Positions 1 through 9,737 of a DNA stretch of 64,000 bases are shown here, in pieces. A program made the translations under genes and the position numbers. The stretch covers positions 248,001 through 312,000 of the forward strand of contig JAGWMJ010000003.1 of assembly GCA_028871815.1 (NCBI GenBank), in the 5' to 3' direction. Position 1 is the first letter of the stretch; the number at the start of each line of letters is the position of its first letter. The notes beneath the pieces are model-generated. The model saw nothing but the letters and a program-made list of their open reading frames with translations. It made no database searches and was not told the DNA's origin. This DNA is from Armatimonadota bacterium. Its GTDB lineage: Bacteria > Armatimonadota > Chthonomonadetes > Chthonomonadales > Chthonomonadaceae.

Positions 1-545
<545 letters not shown>

Positions 546-864
546 TTATCGTGAAACACGATACGGCGCCGTGGCGCCACATCGCGAATCGCTATCGTAC
601 GTTTGGATCCCCGCTCGGTTTTTTGAAGTTACTTATATTTGCAGATTCTGTCGTTGAACAGAGTCCACACAAAGCGTCAAACGTGACTTTTCAAAGTTCG
701 ATCAAACCGCTGGAGGTACTGTGACCGCCCCACCGGCAAGAGAAGAGGATACCGGATGGAAACGGCTATGTCAATGCCTTGAGCCACTTTCTTTGAGAAA
801 ATCCGAAAATAGTTTGCCGCGAACCCTCCGGGAGCCGACATGGCGGGCCGCTAGCGGCGTTGCT
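546..864. other. Intergenic region upstream of 16S rRNA and downstream of pth
   Basis: No convincing gene is present. On the minus strand this is the leader of the rRNA operon, so rRNA promoters should lie here. TTGACG near 680 and an A/T-rich stretch with TATAAG near 635-645 are visible, but no clean -35/-10 pair with 16-18 nt spacing could be assigned. A short inverted repeat GGCGCC-ACGGCGCC lies close to the 16S start (about 565-580). Open frames here lack coding character. Confidence 0.5.
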
Positions 865-1494
865 TCACGCCCCCCGGCCGGGATTGAACCGGGTCATAGC
901 CAGCTCAAAGCCATGCTGAATCGCAAACTCCACGGCGTCGGCAGCCAGCTCACACGCTATGTCCATCTCTGCCTGCTCTTCTTTGCGGAACCGGGAGAGC
1001 ACGTGCTGAACCAGGTCCGCCGACCGGCTGCCCCCTACGCCGATGCGGATCCGCGGCACACTTTGCGTATCGAGTCGCTCCATCACATTCTGAAGCCCGT
1101 TGTGCCCGCCGGCAGAGCCCTGGCTTCGGAGCCGCAGCTTGCCGAGCGGCAAGTTCACGTCGTCCATCACCACAACAATATGGCTGAGCTCCACGTGGTG
1201 GTACCGCACGGCTGCAGCCACGCTGGTTCCGGAGAGGTTCATAAATGTAAGGGGCCGCAGTAGAACCACCCGGGCGTCACCGATCCGTCCAACGCCGACA
1301 GCGCCCTGAAACTGGCGGCGCGCCACCGCAATGCCGTGCCGCGCGGCAAGCTGCTCGATCACCTGAAAGCCGACGTTGTGACGCGTGCCGGCATATTCCC
1401 GCCCCGGATTGCCGAGACCGACCACCAGGAACAGTGGCGTCGCATCGGCGGAGGGGACCGGCGCCTTTTGGAATCGTTGAAAGATGGATGGCAT
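865..1494 (-). CDS. pth: Peptidyl-tRNA hydrolase
   Basis: A 209-residue protein that cleaves the ester bond of peptidyl-tRNAs released from stalled ribosomes, recycling tRNA in the cytoplasm. It shows the family landmarks in order: the N-terminal VVGLGNPGREYAGTRHNVGF motif (asparagine and catalytic histidine), then RPLTFMNLSG, the MDDVNLPLG segment with the conserved aspartate, and the GSAGGHNGL loop. The N-terminus is about 20 residues longer than usual, so translation might begin slightly downstream of the chosen ATG. It is transcribed in the same direction as the 16S rRNA but separated from it by about 320 bases, so it is probably an independent unit. Confidence 0.97.
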   Translation of the reverse strand: MPSIFQRFQKAPVPSADATPLFLVVGLGNPGREYAGTRHNVGFQVIEQLAARHGIAVARRQFQGAVGVGRIGDARVVLLRPLTFMNLSGTSVAAAVRYHHVELSHIVVVMDDVNLPLGKLRLRSQGSAGGHNGLQNVMERLDTQSVPRIRIGVGGSRSADLVQHVLSRFRKEEQAEMDIACELAADAVEFAIQHGFELAMTRFNPGRGA

Positions 1495-1814
1495 TGCGGG
1501 GTTGAAGCGATAGCGGCGCCACGCGAAACATGGTACCCGCCGGCCAGATGGCGGCCACCGGATGGAGATGCGCTAAGCGCGGAGCCCGGAATCATCGAGA
1601 GCAACAGCCGATATCGGCGAGCGGAATCCGTCGAGCCCGGCGCCGAACCGGACGGCGGGACTCAAGGCATGGCCGAGCGAGCAAAACCGCGGTAAAGACC
1701 GCACGCCGGACGCGAACCGGAGCCGCTTGCGAGATTGGACACGGCCTTTGATGAACGAAATCATGCCGAGGCAACTATGCCGATGGCACAACGGCGCGAT
1801 ATCTGGCACTAATC
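1495..1814. other. Intergenic region between divergent pth and histidine kinase genes
   Basis: The region holds the divergent promoters of pth (minus) and the histidine kinase (plus), but I cannot point to a clear -35/-10 pair. Several short open frames overlap on both strands; none has a ribosome binding site or recognisable protein character. No repeats or stable hairpins with a T-run were seen. Confidence 0.5.
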
Positions 1815-4064
1815 GTGAGTGACCGGTGGGAGATGCCCAATGAATTCAGTACTGGAAACGGAACACCGTTGCGTGCGATGATCCCCTACCGAGCGGGCCG
1901 CTCCGCCGCGCTGCAGCTGCTTCTTGCCAGCGCTGCGGCGGCCGTTTTCTCCCTGGCGACCTGGAGCAGCATCCGCCATGCCGATCGGCTGAGGGACGAG
2001 ATGCGCGCCACCAGCTCAGCGCGCGACGCGCTTCAGCAAGTCACTTCAGCGGTGGATGACGCCGAGAAGGGCGAACGCGGGTACCTGCTGACGGGCAGGC
2101 CGATATTCCTTAATGCCTACTACGACAGTGTAAGCCAGGTCGAGCGACAGCTTCAGAGGGTTCGGCTGCTCGTGCGCGGCGACCGGAGCTTCGCGCGCTT
2201 GACCGCGGCCATCAGCGGTCTCGCTGCGGATCGGCTGCGGGAGCTCCACCAGACCATACAGATCAGCCGATCCGGCGACCGCGCGGCCGCGGCGGCCGTG
2301 GTGAATGGCGGCGCGGACAACGGGACGATGGATGCGCTCCGGTCGCAAGTGACAGCTGCGCGCGACTATCTGCAGAATTCAATTTCGGACCAGTCCACAG
2401 CCGCCGGCCTGCAGATCCGTGTGGCCGGCGCCATAGCGCTCGCCGTAACCCTGCTGACGGTCCTGATGTTTACCGCCGCCTCGATTCGGTTGATGGGCAG
2501 TCGGCGACGTGAAGTGCGGGCGATCGCCAACCTGGCTGCCCTGGAACTGCGCGCCGAGGCGATGCTTCGGAGCATCGGTGATGCCGTTATAGCCGCAGAT
2601 GCTTCCGGCCGCGTCACGCTGATGAATGCCGCCGCCGAACGTCTGACCGGATGGAGCATGGAGGAAGCAGCCGGCCGCTCCATTACGGACGTTTTTGTAG
2701 CAACGGATGATCAGAACAACCTTCCGGCTGAGTCGGCATTTGACCGTATCCAGCGCGCAGGAACGGTGATCGGCGTCTGCAACCACACGGTTCTGCACAC
2801 AAGAACGGGAAACCGGATACCCATCGACAATAGCGGCGCGCCAATTCGCGATGAGGACGGAAAGCCCAGCGGCGTGATCCTGTGTTTCCGTGACTGCAGC
2901 GAACGTGGCCTCGCGGAGCTGGCTCTGCGCCGCTCCGAAGAGCGGTACCGGGCCATGTTCGAGAGGAACCCAACACCGATGTGGGCGTACGACCGCGAAA
3001 CGATGGCGTTTCTGGAGGTCAACGACGCAGCGATCCGCCAATACGGATACTCTCGCGACGAGTTCCTCGCGATGCACGTCAACAACCTGTGGCCCTCCGA
3101 AGTTGCCGAACAGTTCGCCAGGATGGCCCGCGAAGAGCCGGCCGGCTTTCGAGCCTCCGAGTTCTGCAGGCACCGACGCAAGAACGGTGAGGTCTTCCAC
3201 GTGGAGATCTGGTCGGATAAGATGGTACACGCAGGACGGCAGGCGGTTCTGGTGTTGGCAATTGACCGAAGCGAAACCGCCAGGGCACAGGCGGCGATGG
3301 AGGAGCTCAACCGAACGCTGGAGCAGCGCGTCGCATCACGCACCCGGGAACTTGAAGCCGCGAACGCCGAGCTCAGTGTGTTTATTGATGCGACAGCGCA
3401 CGATCTGCGCGCGCCGGTGCGTTGGGTTCGTGGCTATGCACATGCCCTTTGCGCCGATTTTGGTGACGTACTGCCCGACGAGGTGATCAGCATCGTCAAG
3501 CGCATTGATCGTGCAGGCGGGCTCCTGGGCGAACTGGTCGACGGATTGTACCGGCTCTCTTTTGCCGCACGGGCGCCTATTCAGCCGCGGGTTGTGGATG
3601 TGAGCGGCATCGCACGCTCGCTCCTGAGCCAACTGCAGCTCGCCGAGCCGGAACGCCGTGTGGAGTTTCACGTCCAGCCCAACATCGAGGCGTATGCCGA
3701 TGAGGAGATGCTCACCGTGGCATTGACCAACCTGATCGGAAACGCATGGAAGTTCAGTCGCGATTCCAACCCCGCAATCATCGAAGTGCAGTCGCTGCAG
3801 ACGCGCGACGATATGGACGTTATCGTTGTGCGCGACAATGGAATTGGCTTTGAAAGCGCCAAGGCGTCGGAGGCGTTCGAGCCGTTCAAGCTGGTTCATC
3901 ATGGCGGCTTTGACGGTAGCGGCCTGGGCCTGGCCACGGTAAAGCGCATTGTGGAGCGCCACAACGGCGCCGTGGATGTGGTGGCGTCTCCCGGCAGTGG
4001 AGCGGTTTTCCAGATCACGCTGCCGAAATCACCGGTGGTACCGGCGGAGCTTCAGGTAGCGTAG
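1815..4064 (+). CDS. CHASE3/PAS sensor histidine kinase
   Basis: A 749-residue membrane sensor kinase. The order is: first transmembrane helix (about residues 30-47), an extracytoplasmic CHASE3-type domain with the EKGERGYLLTGRP signature, a second transmembrane helix (about 203-223), two PAS domains (about 250-365 and 378-495), a coiled-coil linker, a HisKA domain with phospho-acceptor His529 in AHDLRAPVR, and a HATPase domain with NLIGNAWKF (N box), RDNGIGF and GSGLGLATV motifs. It autophosphorylates on histidine in response to an unknown signal; no response regulator gene is adjacent, so its partner is elsewhere. The start taken is GTG 1815. ATG codons at 1833 and 1878 are alternatives, and the former has GGGAG directly beside it, which is too close for a good ribosome site. 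Confidence 0.92.
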   Translation: MSDRWEMPNEFSTGNGTPLRAMIPYRAGRSAALQLLLASAAAAVFSLATWSSIRHADRLRDEMRATSSARDALQQVTSAVDDAEKGERGYLLTGRPIFLNAYYDSVSQVERQLQRVRLLVRGDRSFARLTAAISGLAADRLRELHQTIQISRSGDRAAAAAVVNGGADNGTMDALRSQVTAARDYLQNSISDQSTAAGLQIRVAGAIALAVTLLTVLMFTAASIRLMGSRRREVRAIANLAALELRAEAMLRSIGDAVIAADASGRVTLMNAAAERLTGWSMEEAAGRSITDVFVATDDQNNLPAESAFDRIQRAGTVIGVCNHTVLHTRTGNRIPIDNSGAPIRDEDGKPSGVILCFRDCSERGLAELALRRSEERYRAMFERNPTPMWAYDRETMAFLEVNDAAIRQYGYSRDEFLAMHVNNLWPSEVAEQFARMAREEPAGFRASEFCRHRRKNGEVFHVEIWSDKMVHAGRQAVLVLAIDRSETARAQAAMEELNRTLEQRVASRTRELEAANAELSVFIDATAHDLRAPVRWVRGYAHALCADFGDVLPDEVISIVKRIDRAGGLLGELVDGLYRLSFAARAPIQPRVVDVSGIARSLLSQLQLAEPERRVEFHVQPNIEAYADEEMLTVALTNLIGNAWKFSRDSNPAIIEVQSLQTRDDMDVIVVRDNGIGFESAKASEAFEPFKLVHHGGFDGSGLGLATVKRIVERHNGAVDVVASPGSGAVFQITLPKSPVVPAELQVA

Positions 4065-4073
4065 TCAAACCGT

Positions 4074-5378
4074 CTAGCTCTGCGTGGTCAGGTTTTTGAC
4101 TCGATAGCCTGCCACCAGCGCTGCAAGCATAACGGTGAATATGCCCTGCACCACCAGGTAGGTTCCCCACGACCCGGGGGCGGGAATGCCCATCTTCAGC
4201 CACGCCAGCGCGGTCGTCCATGCCGCCACGACCACAAAAAGCGCTGCCGGGCGCCGGCAGGTTGCGGCAACGTGGACCGCGGCGGCAATTGCTGCCGCCA
4301 ACAGCACCGCCGATCCCACGCCGGCGCTGAGCAGGTGGTGCTCCTTCACCCAGTAGCTCTTTACGTTCCAGATGGTAAGCACTATCGGCATCACGGCGCC
4401 AATTGCCAGGGTCAAAGCACGCCGCCGGTACGAGATCAGTAACAGAAATGGCGCGGTGAATATGAAGGGCGCGGCGCCGATAAACCCTGGCAGGTTATCC
4501 ATGCCGTCGGTCACCATATAGAACACCAGCAGATCGAGCATCAGCAGAACCATCAGCCAGGCGACCGGCGTGGTGTGATCCTGCTCCACTTCGGGAGCGG
4601 CGATCTCCTCCTGCGGGCAGCTCCACCAGGCCCAGCCCAGTACGATGCCGGCGATCAAGCCGAAGCCGCACTCCGCGACTTTCCACCAGTCCCACCATCC
4701 CGAGGTCAGCGTGCCCAGGTGCGCCTGACCAAAGTTGTAGGCCAGCACCCCAATCAAGAAGCCGGCGCCTCCGCCGATGGCGCCAAACACGCCAAGCCTT
4801 ACGGTAACTTGATCTCGGCAGCGAGCTGCCAGCGCCAGCAGTACTACAAACACGCAGCTGATACCCGCCCAGCCTTCGTCGCGCGGCCGGCTGCCCGCGT
4901 GGCCGCTGAAGTAGATCAGTTTCGGCTCATTGATGAAATGGTACAGAATCATCCCGAGAATCAGCGCCAGGTTGAAGCCCAGCAGGAGTTCTCGCATCTT
5001 GTACTTGCGGCTGCTCAACGACATCCCGATAAACAGCCCACCGAGCCCGCCCCACTCGGCGCCCTTGATGAGAATACCGAGGCAGCCCCACAGCATCGAC
5101 CCGGGATGCGTGGCGACTGCAACCGTCTGCATATAGGTCTCTTCGCCGCCGATACCAAATCCCAGCGCCCCGGCGGCGGCAATCGCCCAGAACTGCGTTG
5201 CCCCGTACCGGCGGCGCGAGGCAAGCGCCAGTGCCATGGCAACCAGCGCGCCGGGCACCATCGCGCCCCGCGGTCCGCCGTACTGGCCGCGAAGCCCCCA
5301 CCCCAGCGACATGGCGATGCCGGGCAGCAGCACCGCCAGCCAGCGATTCACCGATCCAGCAGGCTTATCCATGTTCAT
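4074..5378 (-). CDS. Multi-pass membrane protein of unknown function
   Basis: About 434 residues, rich in hydrophobic helices, with roughly 11-12 predicted transmembrane segments and glycine-rich turns, for example WGLRGQYGGPRGAM near the N-terminus and IGGEETYMQT in the first third. It is an inner membrane protein; transport or glycan handling is possible but the family was not recognised. The start is set at ATG 5378 (MNMDK) because GGAGG lies 5-9 bases upstream; earlier in-frame ATGs would run into the neighbouring gene. It ends 9 bases from the convergent histidine kinase gene and follows the outer-membrane-type gene by about 26 bases, so it probably belongs to the 4074-8337 minus-strand operon. 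Confidence 0.8.
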   Translation of the reverse strand: MNMDKPAGSVNRWLAVLLPGIAMSLGWGLRGQYGGPRGAMVPGALVAMALALASRRRYGATQFWAIAAAGALGFGIGGEETYMQTVAVATHPGSMLWGCLGILIKGAEWGGLGGLFIGMSLSSRKYKMRELLLGFNLALILGMILYHFINEPKLIYFSGHAGSRPRDEGWAGISCVFVVLLALAARCRDQVTVRLGVFGAIGGGAGFLIGVLAYNFGQAHLGTLTSGWWDWWKVAECGFGLIAGIVLGWAWWSCPQEEIAAPEVEQDHTTPVAWLMVLLMLDLLVFYMVTDGMDNLPGFIGAAPFIFTAPFLLLISYRRRALTLAIGAVMPIVLTIWNVKSYWVKEHHLLSAGVGSAVLLAAAIAAAVHVAATCRRPAALFVVVAAWTTALAWLKMGIPAPGSWGTYLVVQGIFTVMLAALVAGYRVKNLTTQS

Positions 5379-5404
5379 GGTGGCCTCCATGCTTCTGCGC
5401 GGTC

Positions 5405-6181
5405 CTACTGCCGACTGTGTGGACCGAATGTCCATTGGAAACCGACATAGGCCATCAGGTCGGCGCTGCCGCGGATGCTGCGCCCCGCAGAGAAGAGAAG
5501 GTGATGGCCGTCATCAAAGTTGTACTGGCCGCCAAGATTGAAATCGAATTGCGACTGCTGTCCGGTCCCGCTGGATGTTGAAGCAAACAGCTCACCGCCA
5601 AGCGTAAGGCGTCGATTCAGATCCTTCTGCAAGAGCCAGCCGCCAAACCACCAGTTGCGATTTCCCGCACCGGGATTGATCCAGTATCCGCCGCCGCCGT
5701 AACTGGTCCAGGCGCCCCAGCTTTTCTGGAACCAGATCGGCAGATATATCTGCAGGTGGCCGCTCCCTAATCCGCGGACCTGGTTCCCGGTGGGGACCTC
5801 CACCAATGGAAAGATGCCCGCCATTGGGCGCCGGCGGCCTTCCTGCATGAAGCGGTACTTCACGCCAACTTCGGTATCTCCGTAACCCCAGGCCATGGGC
5901 GCGGAGGGCGCCTGTGCGAACGCCATAGGCAGAATAATGTGTAGCTGGGTGTTCGGAGCCACACCGTTATTGATCTCGATGTGAGGCAGCGTTCCGAAAC
6001 TCCCAGGCGGTCCGTGCTGGTACATCATCGAAACATACGCCTCCCAATGGTGGAGGCTGACCGGCTCGGGGTCGTCCGTAACAAACGGCGGTCCGTCAGC
6101 GGCGGCGCGCAGGCCAAACGCGCATGCGAACAGCGCCACCAGCGCCGCGGCTGCCAACCCACGATGAAACCTGGACTTCAC
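5405..6181 (-). CDS. Secreted beta-rich, outer-membrane-type protein
   Basis: About 258 residues beginning with a Sec signal peptide (basic start, then LAAAALVALFACAFGL, then RAAADGPP). The mature part has alternating aromatic/glycine strands, such as YGGGGYWINPGAGNRNWWFGGW, and ends in an aromatic residue-rich strand (YVGFQWTFGPHSRQ), typical of small beta-barrels or the 'MetA-pathway of phenol degradation'-like putative transporters. GTG 6181 is chosen because GAGG precedes it and the signal peptide follows immediately; the frame is open further upstream, but that stretch is Arg/Pro-rich and not signal-like. A barrel or adhesin-like role in the outer membrane is an inference. Confidence 0.75.
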   Translation of the reverse strand: MKSRFHRGLAAAALVALFACAFGLRAAADGPPFVTDDPEPVSLHHWEAYVSMMYQHGPPGSFGTLPHIEINNGVAPNTQLHIILPMAFAQAPSAPMAWGYGDTEVGVKYRFMQEGRRRPMAGIFPLVEVPTGNQVRGLGSGHLQIYLPIWFQKSWGAWTSYGGGGYWINPGAGNRNWWFGGWLLQKDLNRRLTLGGELFASTSSGTGQQSQFDFNLGGQYNFDDGHHLLFSAGRSIRGSADLMAYVGFQWTFGPHSRQ

Positions 6182-6276
6182 GAAGATACCTCGGTCCGGC
6201 CAGCCGGGCGTTGTCTTGCCCGCTCGCCCGCAGATTCGCGGCAGCGGGCTGCGGTTCCTGCCGTGGGATCGAAGCG

Positions 6277-6648
6277 TTACTCGCCCGGTACCTGTGCCGC
6301 GAGCCGCTTCGGAGCCAACAAACGGTAGCTGCTTCTCATCAGGGCCGCCACCTCCTCCCAATCGGTTTCGCCAACATCCAGCCTTACGCCAACCCAGCCG
6401 TTGGGACCCACGTAGGGCGGAACAAAGAACACGGCAGGATCGGCGGCGACGAGCAATTGCTGTTCACCGGGCGCCGCTTTGAGCCATAGAGCGTACTTGC
6501 CGTCGTTATGGTGATTATCGCACAGCCACGCAAACGTTTTGCCGCGCACGCGGTAGGTGATATGCTGACCTGGGACAACGTCGGCCTCCGGCAGTAACTC
6601 ACACGTACGCGCTAGCCTGGCCCGCGTTTCATCCTTGTCAATCATCAC
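6277..6648 (-). CDS. MmcQ/YjbR family DNA-binding-like protein
   Basis: A 123-residue protein matching the MmcQ/YjbR (DUF419) fold: an N-terminal helix with a PEA/PG loop, the strand pair TYRVRGKTFAWL, the LWLKAAP strand, and a C-terminal DWEEVAALMRSSYRLLAPKR helix typical of the family. The fold resembles CyaY/YjbR-like proteins, and members have been proposed to bind DNA; no reaction is established. The start could be ATG 6648 or the next ATG one codon later. It begins 12 bases after the GH172 stop, so the two are probably co-transcribed. A second family member lies at 37368-37778. Confidence 0.88.
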   Translation of the reverse strand: MMIDKDETRARLARTCELLPEADVVPGQHITYRVRGKTFAWLCDNHHNDGKYALWLKAAPGEQQLLVAADPAVFFVPPYVGPNGWVGVRLDVGETDWEEVAALMRSSYRLLAPKRLAAQVPGE

Positions 6649-6660
6649 CGCCGGACGCCG

Positions 6661-8337
6661 TTACCGCCGGGCATCCAGACCACGCCAGCTGTGGGTCCAT
6701 CCGCCGGGCGCTGTGCTCTCCACCATGAAGCGGTCGTCCTCCAGGCGCGATGTCAGCGGCGCGCCATTTTCGTCCACCGTATACCGGTCACCCAGAATGC
6801 CGCTGGCGATCAGGGCGGGAAGGGAGCTCGGAAGGCTGTTATATGCAAGACGGTACGCGTACACCGCCCGTCCGATCGCAAGGCGTACAAAGTGCGCCTC
6901 GTTTTCACCGCGATGTTCGCGAACGGCCTCCGGCGGCAGCCTCAGCCACCGTATCTCCTCCACCTGCAGCGAACCGCTCGCGCTGCCCAATGCCGTAAAT
7001 GCGACCGTGTGGTCGCCGGGCGCCAGTTCCATCGTGCCCAGGAGTAGATCGACCTCGCCCTCCTCCTCGGAGTTAAGGTTAAGTTCCATCACCGGTGACG
7101 GATGTGCGCCGGTGATAACTGCCTCCCAGCGGCCTCCCGACGGCGCCGTGAAGGCTGTGAGGCGCACCGCGCAGCGGCCTCCCTGGGCAACATGAAACGG
7201 CAGTTCCAGCCTCTCACCAGGCTGTACCGGCTGCCAGCGTAACGACGGGCGTCCGCCAAAGAAGCCGGCCGTCTCCACGGTCGGCCCTTCTTCACCGCTA
7301 GCGACAGCCCCGCTCCACGATCGCACCAGGTGGTGGCTCTCCCAGGGGACCCTGCGTTCGGCCCAGGACGGCACTCCGCCAAAGCTGCGCGCCGGGCCGG
7401 TCTGGTACCAGAATGCCACGCTGGAGTAGAAATCGGGCCGCTCGATGTACCACGCTTCTTCGGGATCCTCCCGGTTCCCCTTGTGCTCGATCGTCACCTT
7501 CAGAGACTTTGTGAAGTGGACCGGATCCAGAACATGCCATCGGTAACAGACGCCGCTGTCGCCTGCAGACCAACCCTGCCAACGCGGTTGGCCAAACCAG
7601 GCGCCCGTGCGCGGCCGGAAGCCCCAGGCATCGTTGAAGTAGTCTTCCGTACCGGTGCCCTGGAGGCTCGGCACCTCCTCGCCATCAATATAGAAGAAGT
7701 CATCTCCCTCGCCAAACCAGCCATCCTGGGCCAGAGTCACCGAGAGCACCGTCCCCACGTATTGCCCGGCTCCCTCGATATCGGCCAGCAGGTAGTCGCG
7801 CCCCATAACGGCAGGATACTCCTGACGATAACGCGCATGGAAGCGCGGCGTGCCGGGCGGCAGCTCCGGTAGTTCCACCCAATCCACCTGCCAGTAAAGG
7901 CCCGACGACCGATCCGGATTATCGTTGGAGATCACGATTCTTGCCGATTTCTCGAACGGCATCCGCCAGTAGCAGGTGAGGCTGCCGCTTGGCGACACCT
8001 GGACCGGCACGCTCTCCACCGAAGCGGGCGTACCCTGCCCCACGGCGAAGAAGTCGGCAAGCGGCGCCTCCACACTCGGCTCCGCGGCTCCATCCCAATA
8101 GATGCGGAGCGTTATCGCATTCAGTTCGTTCATGCCGCCGGAGTGGCTCGTCATCCATATATGGGTGATCATGCCCGGCCCATTGAGAATGGGAAATTCG
8201 AAAACCTCGCCCGGCGCGAGGCGCGTCATGTCGAAATTGCCGTCGTTCCAATTCGGCTGTTCGTTGCTGGAGATACGCCGGTTGCGGCCCGATGAGGGCG
8301 CGGCAAGCTGGCCGAGAAGATCGTTAAAAAGGGTCAT
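6661..8337 (-). CDS. GH172/DUF2961-type glycoside hydrolase
   Basis: About 558 residues of a DUF2961 protein, now classed with glycoside hydrolase family 172 (difructose-anhydride and arabinofuran-acting enzymes). Landmarks include the N-terminal SSNEQPNWNDGNFDM region, GPGMITHIWMTS, the central GEGDDFFYIDGE strand, and the LQGTGTEDYFNDAWGF segment that carries the conserved acidic residue. The C-terminal 150 residues form a separate beta-sandwich followed by a short unrelated tail. No signal peptide is seen with ATG 8337, so it may be cytoplasmic; the longer frame to 8406 is less likely and has no obvious signal either. The exact sugar substrate cannot be read from sequence. Confidence 0.88.
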   Translation of the reverse strand: MTLFNDLLGQLAAPSSGRNRRISSNEQPNWNDGNFDMTRLAPGEVFEFPILNGPGMITHIWMTSHSGGMNELNAITLRIYWDGAAEPSVEAPLADFFAVGQGTPASVESVPVQVSPSGSLTCYWRMPFEKSARIVISNDNPDRSSGLYWQVDWVELPELPPGTPRFHARYRQEYPAVMGRDYLLADIEGAGQYVGTVLSVTLAQDGWFGEGDDFFYIDGEEVPSLQGTGTEDYFNDAWGFRPRTGAWFGQPRWQGWSAGDSGVCYRWHVLDPVHFTKSLKVTIEHKGNREDPEEAWYIERPDFYSSVAFWYQTGPARSFGGVPSWAERRVPWESHHLVRSWSGAVASGEEGPTVETAGFFGGRPSLRWQPVQPGERLELPFHVAQGGRCAVRLTAFTAPSGGRWEAVITGAHPSPVMELNLNSEEEGEVDLLLGTMELAPGDHTVAFTALGSASGSLQVEEIRWLRLPPEAVREHRGENEAHFVRLAIGRAVYAYRLAYNSLPSSLPALIASGILGDRYTVDENGAPLTSRLEDDRFMVESTAPGGWTHSWRGLDARR

Positions 8338-8525
8338 GGTGGGTCGCCGCGCCGAAAGTAAAACGCCGAGAGAAGTGCATGACAATTCGGCGCCGCCGGC
8401 GGCCATCCCTGCGCGCGGCGAGTGGGCGGTGGGTGAGGTCCACGCTCCGACGACGCCTCAATAATCTACAGCCTCGGAGGTTGCCCGCCCGACGCGCCGG
8501 CCTAGTCAGCTATTAACCGTGAATC

Positions 8526-8569
8526 AAAACATTCCCGGCGCACCAGACTTCTCGGATGCGCCGGGAATG
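8526..8569 (-). terminator. Rho-independent terminator
   Basis: A perfect 13-bp inverted repeat (CATTCCCGGCGCA / TGCGCCGGGAATG) with a 14-base loop. On the minus strand the stem is followed by TTTTGATT. It lies just after the stop of the secreted protein gene at 8606-9232 and so ends that transcript. Confidence 0.85.
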
Positions 8570-8605
8570 TAACTCCCAACTCAACGGCCTGGCCGGGCGG
8601 CGGGC

Positions 8606-9232
8606 CTAGCGCACAAAGCCTCGCATCGCCCGGACAACGGCGATCTGGACGGCACGCTCCTCGTGAGGGGTCTTCGGTCCGCCGCTTACGGCGGTAACCA
8701 GCGGTGTGAAGAGCAGATCGGCGCCAGCCTTGACGGCGTTGAACTTTTCGTCGCTCCGCCCGGTAACGCCCTTGCGCACGTACGCAAAGCGCCCGGTGGA
8801 AGCGTTGGCGATCACAATATTGATAATCGCCGTGGAGACCGTTCGCGGACCGAGATCGACCCACATACTGCGAGAGTGAAAGTTAAAGGCAGGCGCCACA
8901 ACATACCGGGCGCCAACCGCCCGGCCCAGCCTGGTAAGCTCCCTCAATGTCGCAGGATGCGCCGAGGTCGGCCGCGGCATCCCAAGGCGCCGCCACGCCT
9001 CGGCGGCCCGCGTGCGGGATACGAGCGTGAAGCCGCCACGCTGCATCATCTCATCCACCGAGCGTACCGCGACAACGCGAGAGCCGTGAGCGCCGCTGTT
9101 GCGACTGAAAACGATGGGATATACAACAGCCGTACCCCGATTTGGCTGCGCGCCGGCGACCGACAGGATAATGAAAGTCATCGCTGCCGCGAAGGCGCCG
9201 ACGTAGACCATGTGCCTGGTTGTTCTGTTCAT
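8606..9232 (-). CDS. Secreted protein of unknown function
   Basis: About 208 residues. ATG 9232 is chosen because GGGGAG lies 6 bases upstream and a signal peptide follows (hydrophobic stretch YVGAFAAAMTFIILSVAGA). The mature protein contains VVYPIVFS, a GARYVVAPAF strand and an IINIVIANASTGRFAYVRK strand, a pattern like periplasmic or lipoprotein-type domains that assemble from conserved 'DxxLxGxxxxR' strands (similar in style to TolB-N/CsgG-type domains). That comparison is an inference and no catalytic motif is visible. It is monocistronic with a strong terminator at 8526-8569. Confidence 0.75.
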   Translation of the reverse strand: MNRTTRHMVYVGAFAAAMTFIILSVAGAQPNRGTAVVYPIVFSRNSGAHGSRVVAVRSVDEMMQRGGFTLVSRTRAAEAWRRLGMPRPTSAHPATLRELTRLGRAVGARYVVAPAFNFHSRSMWVDLGPRTVSTAIINIVIANASTGRFAYVRKGVTGRSDEKFNAVKAGADLLFTPLVTAVSGGPKTPHEERAVQIAVVRAMRGFVR

Positions 9233-9539
9233 ATCGCTCCCCATTTCTGCCCGCGCTCGTAACCGAACCGCGCCGCCACGCTTTGTGCCGGCGCCTGTCA
9301 CAAGCGCCTCGGCATACTGTTTTCATCGGACAACACCCGTGTATTGACGCTCGGTGGTTTCCGTTGGTTCCTGCCCACGCACGGCAGGTCCGGTTGAGAC
9401 CTACCAGCGATGGCCGCGTTTAAACACGCATCATTGGGATTTGTTCGCACGGTACATTGGCACAGGAATCGATGGCGGCTATGGGTAATTGCACCGTGTT
9501 GTATCCGTGGGCTCGAGGTGCTATCGAACCAGGAGTTCT
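9233..9539. other. Intergenic region
   Basis: About 300 bases between the divergent secreted-protein gene and a small membrane protein gene. It should hold both promoters. No convincing coding frame, repeat or hairpin with a T-run was seen. An AGGAG ribosome binding site for the next gene lies at the right edge. Confidence 0.5.
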
Positions 9540-9695
9540 ATGATGTTTTTCGCGAGACTCGGACGCGTCCTTGTAATCCGGCTGATTATCTTCGCGGTGG
9601 TGGGTTTAGTAATCCTCGTCGTAAGAGAGTGCAGTCACCAGCCGGCGGGCTATTCAAATCAGTCTTATCAGACTACCGGCGCCGGCGGCCCGTAG
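9540..9695 (+). CDS. Small single-pass membrane protein
   Basis: A 51-residue protein with one strong transmembrane helix (VLVIRLIIFAVVGLVILVV) followed by a short polar Gly/Ser/Gln tail that ends GAGGP. The start ATG 9540 is supported by AGGAG 5-9 bases upstream; a second ATG follows immediately. Function is unknown; such proteins are often envelope stress or regulatory membrane peptides. A strong hairpin follows at 9711-9737. Confidence 0.6.
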   Translation: MMFFARLGRVLVIRLIIFAVVGLVILVVRECSHQPAGYSNQSYQTTGAGGP

Positions 9696-9710
9696 TCACG
9701 AAGAGGCAGC

Positions 9711-9737
9711 TAAGCCCTCCAGGGAACGGAGGGCTTA
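9711..9737. terminator. Hairpin after small membrane protein gene (possible terminator)
   Basis: A perfect 10-bp inverted repeat TAAGCCCTCC / GGAGGGCTTA with a 7-base loop, 15 bases after the small membrane protein stop codon. No T-run follows on either strand, so termination may depend on other factors. Confidence 0.45.

Noticed and set aside
2379-3230. Long minus-strand open frame inside the histidine kinase gene
   Set aside because: It is antisense to a well-supported multi-domain kinase; high-GC codon bias makes such shadow frames common.
5379-5435. Upstream ATG codons of the membrane protein
   Set aside because: They would overlap the upstream gene; ATG 5378 has a properly placed GGAGG.
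4575-5450. Long plus-strand frame opposite the membrane protein gene
   Set aside because: Gln/Pro/Arg-rich translation with no domain, and the minus-strand frame has clear membrane helices and a ribosome site.
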